Shown in pieces: positions 15,042-20,986 of a stretch of 20,986 nucleotides of DNA. Both the position numbers and the translations under genes were made by a program. The notes under the pieces were generated by a model. It did not search any database. It saw only the letters and a program-made list of their open reading frames with translations, and was not told where the DNA came from. Source of the stretch: RFTU01 sp049423145 (GTDB lineage Bacteria; Pseudomonadota; Gammaproteobacteria; Burkholderiales; Burkholderiaceae_C); the NCBI GenBank assembly GCA_049423145.1, contig JBMSQF010000048.1:1-20986 (forward strand), read 5' to 3'. Position 1 is the first letter of the stretch. Each line of letters opens with the position of its first letter.

Positions 15042-15854
15042 ATGAGCCTCATCCATCCCACCGCCCTTGTCCATGAGGGTGCCCAGATCGCCGAGGGCGT
15101 CCAAATCGGCCCTTACGCCGTGATCGGCCCGCATGTGCGCATCGGTTCGGGCAGCGTCATCGGCTCGCATGCGGTGGTGGACGGCCACACGACCATCGGC
15201 CGTGGCAACCGGATCTTTTCATTTGCCTCGGTGGGCCAGGCGCCCCAGGACAAGAAGTATGCGGGAGAGCCCACGCGGCTCGAGATCGGTGATGGCAACA
15301 CCATACGCGAGTTCTGCACCATCAACACCGGCACCGCCCAGGATGAGGGCGTCACGCGAATCGGTCATGACAACTGGATCATGGCCTATGTGCACATCGC
15401 GCATGATGTGCGCTTGGGAGACCACACCGTATTGGCCAACAACGCCACGCTGGCCGGACATGTGCATGTGGGCGACTGGGCGACGATCGGTGGCCTGACG
15501 GGCGTGCACCAGTTCGTCAAGATTGGTGCGCACGCCATGATCGGTTTCCAGGGACATGTGGCGCAGGACGTGCCCCCTTTCATGACCGCCGATGGACATC
15601 CGCTGGCGGTGCGCGCCGTCAATCTCACGGGGCTCAAGCGCCGAGGCTTCAGCGACGACCGTCTGGCGCTCGTTCGGCGCATGCACCGACTGTTGTACCG
15701 AGAGTCGCTCACCTTGGCCGCTGCCCAGGAGCGAATCGCAGCGCTGAAGGACCAAGCGGATGCCACCGGGGAGCCCCTGTCCCCGCAGGCCGCTGCAGAT
15801 GTCGTGCTGATGACGGATTTCCTGCGCCAGGCTGAGCGCGGGATCGTGCGCTGA
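15042..15854 (+). CDS. lpxA: UDP-N-acetylglucosamine O-acyltransferase
   Basis: LpxA transfers a 3-hydroxyacyl group from ACP to the 3-OH of UDP-GlcNAc, the first step of lipid A synthesis. The 270-residue product begins with IHPTALV and a hexapeptide-repeat beta helix. The catalytic His121 lies in VHIAHDVRLG, with His118 before it, and NNATLAGH, GVHQFVKIGAH and LKRRGF follow. The hydrocarbon-ruler position (Gly173 in E. coli, Met169 in Pseudomonas aeruginosa) is Phe169 here, suggesting a short acyl pocket. The ATG at 15042 is chosen over the in-frame ATG at 14985 inside fabZ because of the conserved start. The stop overlaps the lpxB ATG by 1 nt (TGATG). Confidence 0.96.
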   Translation: MSLIHPTALVHEGAQIAEGVQIGPYAVIGPHVRIGSGSVIGSHAVVDGHTTIGRGNRIFSFASVGQAPQDKKYAGEPTRLEIGDGNTIREFCTINTGTAQDEGVTRIGHDNWIMAYVHIAHDVRLGDHTVLANNATLAGHVHVGDWATIGGLTGVHQFVKIGAHAMIGFQGHVAQDVPPFMTADGHPLAVRAVNLTGLKRRGFSDDRLALVRRMHRLLYRESLTLAAAQERIAALKDQADATGEPLSPQAAADVVLMTDFLRQAERGIVR

Positions 15855-17005
15855 TGCGCCTGGCCATGGTGGCCGGGGAGGCCTCCGGCGACCTGCTGGC
15901 CGCCTTGATGATCCAGGGGCTCAAGAAACGTTGGCCCGAACTCTCGAGCGCCGGTATCGGTGGCCCCCGCATGGTCGAACAGGGTTTTGAGGCCTGGGCA
16001 CCTTCCGACCGTCTGAGTGTGTTCGGCTATGTCGATGCCCTCAAGCGCTTGCCCGAATTGCTGTGGCTGCGACACCAAATCCGTGGACGCATTCTCCGGG
16101 AGCGTCCTGCGGCTTTCGTGGGTGTTGATGCGCCTGACTTCAATTTCGGTCTCGAGACCCGCTTGCGATCGTCGGGCATTCGAACCGTGCATTTCGTTTG
16201 TCCCTCCATCTGGGCTTGGCGATCGCATCGTGTCCACAAACTCAAGTTGGCAGCCGACCATGTGCTGTGCCTTTTTCCTTTTGAACCGGCCTTGCTGGCC
16301 GCGCACGGCATCGCAGCCACTTATGTCGGTCATCCTTTGGCCGACGCCATAGCACCGGATGTGGATCGACCCGCAGCCCGTCAGGCGCTGGTGACCTGTG
16401 GCCTGAATCCAGAGGCGGGCCACCGGGGGGGGCTGGTGGCGTTGCTGCCGGGCAGCCGACAGGCCGAGATCCGTCACATTGCTCCGCTGCTGGTGGAGTC
16501 GGCCCAGAACATGCTCCTGCAGCGGCCGGGTTTGCATTTCGTGCTTCCGGTTGCCGCGGGGTTGCAGCGCTTGGTCGAGCCGATCGTTCGACCCCTGTTG
16601 GAGGCGGGCCACCTGACCGTGGTGGCAGGTCACTCCCATGAAGTCCTGGCCGCCGCCGATGTGGCCGTGGTGGCCAGCGGCACGGCCACACTGGAGGCGG
16701 CGCTGCTGAAGTGCCCGATGGTGATCGTCTACCGCTTGGCCGATGCCGATTGGGCCCGCATGCGCAGGCAGCGCCTGCAACCCTGGGTGGGGCTTCCCAA
16801 TATCTTGAGTCAAGCGTTCATCGTGCCCGAGCGCCTTCAGGATGAAGCCACGCCCACAGGGGTGGCCGCAGATGCATTGCGCTGGTTGGATGACGTGGCG
16901 GGTGTGGAGCGTTACCGATCGCGATGCCAGGATCTGCACACGCAACTGCGCCAAAACACGGGGCAGCGCGCGGCCGATGCCCTGCAGGAGATCATCCATG
17001 GCTAG
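15854..17005 (+). CDS. lpxB: Lipid-A-disaccharide synthase
   Basis: LpxB is a peripheral inner-membrane GT19 glycosyltransferase that joins UDP-2,3-diacylglucosamine and lipid X to form the lipid A disaccharide. The 383-residue product has VAGEASGD at 6-13, VDAPDFN at 91-97 with the conserved Asp95, PSIWAWR at 117-123, VGHPL at 158-162, LLPGSRQAEI at about 198-207, and SGTATLEAALL in the sugar-nucleotide domain, then WVGLPNIL. The length is normal. It starts at the ATG that overlaps the lpxA stop by one base and ends 8 nt inside rnhB, so three genes are chained by overlaps. Confidence 0.97.
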   Translation: MRLAMVAGEASGDLLAALMIQGLKKRWPELSSAGIGGPRMVEQGFEAWAPSDRLSVFGYVDALKRLPELLWLRHQIRGRILRERPAAFVGVDAPDFNFGLETRLRSSGIRTVHFVCPSIWAWRSHRVHKLKLAADHVLCLFPFEPALLAAHGIAATYVGHPLADAIAPDVDRPAARQALVTCGLNPEAGHRGGLVALLPGSRQAEIRHIAPLLVESAQNMLLQRPGLHFVLPVAAGLQRLVEPIVRPLLEAGHLTVVAGHSHEVLAAADVAVVASGTATLEAALLKCPMVIVYRLADADWARMRRQRLQPWVGLPNILSQAFIVPERLQDEATPTGVAADALRWLDDVAGVERYRSRCQDLHTQLRQNTGQRAADALQEIIHG

Positions 17006-17678
17006 GCCGCGCCGGGCACCACCGCAGCAGCTGTCATTGGGCTGGTCTCGCGAAGGGCTGCTGGCCGGCGTGGACGAAGCTGGGCGAGGGCCCTTGGCCG
17101 GACCGGTGGTGGCTGCAGCGGTGATCCTGGACGAGGCGTCACCAATCGCCGGCTTGGCCGACTCCAAGGTGCTCACCGAACGGCGACGCGAGCAATTGTT
17201 CGATGAGATCCGTGCCAAGGCCCTGTGTTGCAGCATCGCGCAGGCCTCACCTGCGGAGATTGATGAACTCAATATCCTGCAGGCCACGATGCTGGCCATG
17301 CGGCGGGCTGTGGAGGGTTTGCGTTTGGTTCCGGCCCTGGTTTTGGTCGACGGGAATCGGCTGCCGCCCCTGACAGTGGCTGCCGAGGCGGTCGTGGGCG
17401 GCGATGCGAAAGTGGCCGCGATATCCGCGGCGTCGATCTTGGCCAAGGTGACGCGGGACCGCTGGTGTGCCGAATTGCATCGGGAGTTCCCGCAGTACGG
17501 CTTCGATGGACACAAGGGCTATCCAACCCCGGACCATCTGCGGGCCTTGTTCTTGCACGGGCCGTGTCCCCAGCACCGGTGCAGCTTTGCGCCGGTTCGG
17601 CGGGCTGCCGTTTTACGCGCTCAGGCCCCTGGGCCTGATGCGAGCCCCATGGCGAAGACCTTGGAGACGCGCGCATGA
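16998..17678 (+). CDS. rnhB: Ribonuclease HII
   Basis: RNase HII cuts RNA in DNA:RNA hybrids and nicks at single misincorporated ribonucleotides to start their removal. The 226-residue product has VDEAGRGPLAGPV with Asp26 and Glu27, ADSKVL at about 54-59, VDGN with Asp118, and GGDAKVAAISAASILAKVTRD with Asp136. These four acidic residues form the expected DEDD site. A short C-terminal tail after the conserved HR-SF-PVR block is unconserved. The ATG at 16998 overlaps lpxB by 8 nt; an upstream in-frame ATG at 16842 lies deep inside lpxB. In E. coli dnaE follows rnhB; here an RNA methyltransferase follows instead. Confidence 0.95.
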   Translation: MARPRRAPPQQLSLGWSREGLLAGVDEAGRGPLAGPVVAAAVILDEASPIAGLADSKVLTERRREQLFDEIRAKALCCSIAQASPAEIDELNILQATMLAMRRAVEGLRLVPALVLVDGNRLPPLTVAAEAVVGGDAKVAAISAASILAKVTRDRWCAELHREFPQYGFDGHKGYPTPDHLRALFLHGPCPQHRCSFAPVRRAAVLRAQAPGPDASPMAKTLETRA

Positions 17679-18514
17679 GCGCCGTGGTGCAGTCGATCAC
17701 CTCGCGTGACAACGAGTTGGTGCAGCGGGTTCGAAGGCTGTTGTCGCGGCCTGGCGGCTACCGAGCGGCCGGGCAGGTATGGCTCGAAGGGGACCATCTC
17801 TGTCAAGCATGGCTGGACCAAGGCCGTGCAGCACTTCATGCGGTCATCGAGCAGAGCGCCTGGGACAGCCGGCCCGACCTTCGAGACTTGGCACTCCGCG
17901 CGGCGCGGGTGGCGGTCGTGCCACTTGGCTTGATGAAGGCCATGAGTGGACTGGAAACGCCGGGACCCTTGGGCATGCTGGTGGCCCTGAGGCCCTCGGA
18001 AGCGGAATCGAATGCCGAATCGACTGCGTCCGATCCGGTCGAGCCGGGCGTTGCTGTGGGGATTCCCACCGTGGTTCTCGACCGGCTGCAGGACCCCGGG
18101 AATGCGGGCAGCATTCTGCGCAGTGCAGCAGCACTGGGTATTCGACAAGTCCTGGCGCTCGAGGGGACGGTTGCGCTTTGGTCGCCCAAGGTCCTGCGTG
18201 CAGCCATGGGCGCGCACTTCGGTCTGCACATCATCGAGGGGCTGGATGTGCCGGCACTGGCACCGATTGCAGGCCAACTGGTGGTCACTGATTCTCATGA
18301 GGCCCAGATGCTTCATGAGGTGGTACTGCCCGATGAGGTCGCCTGGGTGTTCGGCCACGAGGGGGCGGGCGTTGCCACCGCCTTGAGGGCCCTGGCACCT
18401 GTGAGGGTGCGCATTCCCCAGCCCGGGGGCCAAGAGTCGCTCAACGTTGCAGCGGCTGCTGCGATCTGCCTTTATGAAGTGGCTCGTCGGCAGGCGTGCA
18501 CCAGCAGCGGCTGA
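17675..18514 (+). CDS. TrmH/SpoU-family RNA 2'-O-methyltransferase
   Basis: This 279-residue protein belongs to the SPOUT family, which transfers methyl from S-adenosylmethionine to ribose 2'-OH in rRNA or tRNA. An N-terminal L30e-like substrate-binding region (about 8-105) is followed by a polar linker (about 107-128). The SpoU domain then shows motif 1, LDRLQDPGNAGSILRSAA, at about 135-152, with the Asn and Arg typical of the active site, then FGHEGAGV, and motif 3, IPQPGGQESLNVAAAAAI, forming the knotted SAM site. It resembles RlmB-like or unassigned SpoU enzymes; the exact target base cannot be read. The start overlaps the rnhB stop by 4 nt (ATGA). It converges on ppsR with 3 nt between the stops. 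Confidence 0.88.
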   Translation: MSAVVQSITSRDNELVQRVRRLLSRPGGYRAAGQVWLEGDHLCQAWLDQGRAALHAVIEQSAWDSRPDLRDLALRAARVAVVPLGLMKAMSGLETPGPLGMLVALRPSEAESNAESTASDPVEPGVAVGIPTVVLDRLQDPGNAGSILRSAAALGIRQVLALEGTVALWSPKVLRAAMGAHFGLHIIEGLDVPALAPIAGQLVVTDSHEAQMLHEVVLPDEVAWVFGHEGAGVATALRALAPVRVRIPQPGGQESLNVAAAAAICLYEVARRQACTSSG

Positions 18515-18532
18515 TGGTCAGTACATCAGCCG
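18508..18532. repeat. Inverted repeat spanning both convergent stop codons
   Basis: CGGCTGATG (18508-18516) and CATCAGCCG (18524-18532) form a perfect 9-bp stem with loop GTCAGTA. It covers the stop codon of the methyltransferase gene (18512-18514) and that of ppsR (18518-18520, minus strand). Neither side has a T-run, so it is not a canonical intrinsic terminator. It could still stabilise both mRNA ends or work with Rho. Confidence 0.55.
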
Positions 18533-19351
18533 GTCGGGACGGATGTCGCGCAGGATGGTGGTCGCAATCTCCTCGATCGATTTGTGGGTCGAACTGAGCC
18601 ACTCGATACCCGATCGACGCATCATTTGCTCGGCGGCCGCTACTTCGATGCGGCAGTTTTCCAGGGCGGCATAGCGACTGCCCGGCCGCCTCTCGTTGCG
18701 GATCTGGCTCAGACGGTCGGGATCGATCGTCAGCCCGAAGCACTTCTTCTTGTGGGGCATCAGCGCCGAGGGAAGATGGCCACGGTCGAAGTCCTCGGGG
18801 ATGAGAGGGTAGTTGGCCGCCTTGATGCCATGCTGCATGGCCAGGTAGAGCGAAGTGGGGGTTTTGCCGCTGCGGCTGACACCCACAAGGATCACATCGG
18901 CCTGTTCCAGGTTGCGCGAAGACTGGCCGTCGTCATGGGCCAGCGAAAAATTGATGGCTTCAATGCGATCGTTGTATTCCTGGCTCTTCGCGGCATCCGA
19001 GAAGCGACCGATGCGGTGATTGCTCTTGATGCCGAACTCCTCCTCCAAGGGCTCCACGAAGGCGCGGAACATGTCCATCACCTTGGCTCGGCACTGGTGG
19101 GTGGCCCCATCGGTGAGGATGCCCCGCACCGCCTCATTGACCAGGGTGAGGAAGACCACGGGCTGGACACCTTCGCGCTCGGCGCACTCGTTGACTTCAC
19201 GGAGGACTTGCCAGGCCTTGTCTTCCGAATCGATAAAGGGGCGGCGAACGTGCCGGAATGGACCGGGGAATTGGGCCAGGATGGAATTGCCGAAGGTTTC
19301 AGCGGTGATGCCGGTGCCATCGGAGACGTAGAAGATGGTGCGCGGACTCAT
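18518..19351 (-). CDS. ppsR: PEP synthase regulatory protein (bifunctional kinase/pyrophosphorylase, DUF299)
   Basis: PpsR inactivates PEP synthase by ADP-dependent phosphorylation of a Thr next to the catalytic His and reactivates it by phosphate-dependent removal; it is cytosolic. The 277-residue product begins RTIFYVSDGTGITAETFGNS at about 4-23 and has a P-loop GVSRSGKT at 157-164, followed by PTSLYLA and YPLIPED. I chose the ATG at 19349-19351 because MSPRTIFYVSDGTG is the normal family start; an upstream in-frame ATG at 19435 would add 28 unconserved residues and run across the divergent promoter region. It is divergent from its target gene ppsA, a common arrangement in Burkholderiales. 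Confidence 0.95.
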   Translation of the reverse strand: MSPRTIFYVSDGTGITAETFGNSILAQFPGPFRHVRRPFIDSEDKAWQVLREVNECAEREGVQPVVFLTLVNEAVRGILTDGATHQCRAKVMDMFRAFVEPLEEEFGIKSNHRIGRFSDAAKSQEYNDRIEAINFSLAHDDGQSSRNLEQADVILVGVSRSGKTPTSLYLAMQHGIKAANYPLIPEDFDRGHLPSALMPHKKKCFGLTIDPDRLSQIRNERRPGSRYAALENCRIEVAAAEQMMRRSGIEWLSSTHKSIEEIATTILRDIRPDRLMY

Positions 19352-19478
19352 GGGATGGGCCTGTGAATTGAGGCAAGGCGGTGTGCCGGAGTTTGAAAGG
19401 TGATGATAGGCAATCCTCCCTAGAATCCACCGCAATGGCGCCCGTCGCCCACAAGATTTTTAGCCTTGGAGAGCCCTC
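19352..19478. promoter_or_regulatory. Divergent ppsR-ppsA control region
   Basis: The 127-nt gap between the two divergent genes contains candidate -10 boxes for both directions. On the plus strand TAGAAT at 19421-19426 could serve ppsA; TTGAAA at 19393-19398 is too far (22 nt) to be a standard -35. On the minus strand TATCAT (plus 19403-19408) could serve ppsR. No -35 is convincing for either. GGAGAG at 19468-19473 is the ppsA Shine-Dalgarno, five bases before its ATG. I see no clear operator palindrome. Confidence 0.45.
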
Positions 19479-20986
19479 ATGTCCAATCCCGCGTGGGAAG
19501 GAGCCCTCGTGGTGCCGTTCGAGCAGTTGCGCATGACCGATGTCGAGTCGGTCGGCGGAAAGAACGCTTCACTGGGGGAGATGATCAGCCAGCTGGCGTC
19601 CTCGGGCGTGCGGGTCCCGGGTGGCTTTGCCACCACCGCAAACGCGTTCCGGCGGTTTTTGGCGCATGGGGGACTGGCCGATCGCATTGCGCAGCGTCTG
19701 GCCGCACTGGATACGGACGATGTGAAGGCGCTGGCGGAGGCCGGCGCCCAGATCCGGCAATGGGTGGTGGAGACGCCTTTTCCGCCCGATCTGGAGGCGG
19801 CGATCCGTGCTGAATATGCGCGGATCAGTGCCGATTCGCCGGGTGCTTCCTTTGCGGTGCGGTCTTCGGCCACGGCTGAAGACCTGCCGGATGCATCCTT
19901 TGCCGGTCAACAGGAAACCTTTCTGAACGTCCTGGGGGTTGAAGACATCCTCCACAAGACCAAGGAAGTTTTTGCATCCCTGTACAACGACCGAGCCATC
20001 AGCTACCGGGTACACAAAGGGTTTGCGCATGCCGAAGTGGCCTTGTCCGCCGGGATTCAGCGCATGGTGCGTTCCGATCTCGGCGCGGCCGGCGTGATGT
20101 TCACCATCGACACCGAAAGCGGTTTTGCCGATGTGGTGTTCATCACCTCCAGCTATGGTCTGGGCGAGACGGTCGTGCAGGGCGCGGTCAATCCCGACGA
20201 GTTCTATGTGCACAAGCCCGCGCTGCGCGCCGGAAAGAAGGCGGTGATCCGCCGCAATTTGGGCTCGAAGCTGATCCGCATGACCTTTGCCAGCGAGGCC
20301 GAGCGCGCCGAATCCGGCAAGCTAGTCAAGACCGAGGACACCCCCTCGGACTTGCGGCACCGCTACTCCCTGTCCGATGCGGACGTCACCGAGCTGGCGC
20401 AATACGCCCTGATCATCGAGCAGCACTATGGTCGGCCGATGGACATCGAATGGGGCAAGGACGGAGGCGACGGCAAGCTTTATGTCCTGCAGGCGCGTCC
20501 TGAAACCGTGAAGAGCCAGTCGGCCGGACAGGCCGAACACCGCTACAAGCTCAAGGGCCGCAGCAAGCCGCTGGCCGAGGGGCGTGCCATTGGCCAGAAG
20601 ATCGGTGCAGGCCCCGTGCGCCTGGTGACCTCCATTGCCGAAATGGAGCGGGTGCAGCCGGGCGATGTGCTGGTGACGGACATGACCGACCCCAACTGGG
20701 AGCCGGTGATGAAGCGCGCCAGCGCCATCGTCACCAACCGGGGTGGCCGCACCTGCCACGCCGCCATCATCGCGCGCGAACTCGGCATCCCGGCCGTGGT
20801 GGGCTGTGGTGACGCGACCGAGAAGTTGACCGACGGCGCATTGGTGACGGTGGTTTGCGCCGAGGGCGATACGGGCGTGATCTACGACGGTCTGCTGGAG
20901 ACCGAGGTCACTGAAGTCAAGCGTGGCGAGATGCCGTACTGCCCCATCAAGATCATGATGAACGTGGGCAACCCGCAGCTGGCGTT
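19479..20986 (+). CDS. ppsA: Phosphoenolpyruvate synthase, N-terminal part (3' end outside window)
   Basis: PEP synthase (pyruvate, water dikinase) converts pyruvate and ATP to PEP, AMP and phosphate for gluconeogenesis. About 502 of roughly 790 residues are present. The N-terminal ATP-binding domain shows VGGKNASLGEM at about 25-35, RSSATAEDLPDASFAGQQET and the GLGETVVQG block. The phosphohistidine domain has GGRTCHAAIIARELGIPAVVG with catalytic His427 and, two residues before it, Thr425, the expected PpsR target. The frame is open to the window end and lacks the C-terminal PEP/pyruvate-binding barrel. The ATG at 19479 has GGAGAG five bases upstream. Its regulator ppsR is divergent and adjacent. 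Confidence 0.96.
   Translation, partial: MSNPAWEGALVVPFEQLRMTDVESVGGKNASLGEMISQLASSGVRVPGGFATTANAFRRFLAHGGLADRIAQRLAALDTDDVKALAEAGAQIRQWVVETPFPPDLEAAIRAEYARISADSPGASFAVRSSATAEDLPDASFAGQQETFLNVLGVEDILHKTKEVFASLYNDRAISYRVHKGFAHAEVALSAGIQRMVRSDLGAAGVMFTIDTESGFADVVFITSSYGLGETVVQGAVNPDEFYVHKPALRAGKKAVIRRNLGSKLIRMTFASEAERAESGKLVKTEDTPSDLRHRYSLSDADVTELAQYALIIEQHYGRPMDIEWGKDGGDGKLYVLQARPETVKSQSAGQAEHRYKLKGRSKPLAEGRAIGQKIGAGPVRLVTSIAEMERVQPGDVLVTDMTDPNWEPVMKRASAIVTNRGGRTCHAAIIARELGIPAVVGCGDATEKLTDGALVTVVCAEGDTGVIYDGLLETEVTEVKRGEMPYCPIKIMMNVGNPQLA

Noticed and set aside
15386..17515. 709-codon open frame antisense to lpxA, lpxB and rnhB
   Set aside because: It crosses three well-supported genes, has low-complexity Ser/Arg/Ala composition and no family motif. 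It is an artefact of codon bias.

Overview
The window is a GC-rich, gene-dense stretch of housekeeping chromosome. Gene order and protein sequences point to a betaproteobacterium of the order Burkholderiales, and the rnhB / SpoU-family methyltransferase / ppsR / ppsA tail looks Comamonadaceae-like. This placement is inferred from recalled family patterns, not from a database search. I see no tRNA, rRNA, CRISPR array, insertion sequence, prophage or integration scar.

Layout. (1) Positions 1-1315: the 3' end of chorismate synthase (aroC), overlapping by 4 nt an MFS transporter. (2) 1253-2995, minus strand: a bifunctional NAD(P)H-hydrate repair enzyme (nnr), tail-to-tail with the transporter and divergent from rpsB. 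(3) 2999-6323: rpsB, tsf, pyrH and frr (ribosomal protein S2, elongation factor Ts, UMP kinase, ribosome recycling factor). An extended -10 promoter and a strongly foldable leader precede rpsB, and an intrinsic terminator-like attenuator sits between rpsB and tsf. (4) 6349-18514: a compact run of envelope genes: uppS (undecaprenyl carrier), cdsA (phospholipid precursor), dxr (isoprenoid precursor), rseP (site-2 protease), bamA and skp (outer-membrane protein assembly), lpxD-fabZ-lpxA-lpxB (lipid A), then rnhB and a SpoU/TrmH-type RNA methyltransferase. Many joints overlap by 1-8 nt. (5) 18518-20986: ppsR (minus strand, convergent with the methyltransferase) and the divergent, incomplete ppsA (PEP synthase).

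The genes form a growth-coupled set. The first block feeds translation and UTP supply. The second builds the lipid carrier, phospholipid, outer-membrane protein machinery and lipid A. The PpsR/PpsA pair controls entry to gluconeogenesis.

I found no new protein system. The most rewarding signals are non-coding or single-residue. The rpsB 5' leader folds on paper into a three-way junction whose closing helix competes with a helix that hides the Shine-Dalgarno; it is a candidate S2 autoregulatory switch. The nnr ribosome-binding site lies on the rpsB -10 box. LpxA has Phe at its acyl-chain ruler position, predicting short 3-hydroxyacyl chains in lipid A. BamA has VRVF where the family normally has VRG(F/Y). 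Several perfect inverted repeats sit exactly on stop codons or short gene gaps.
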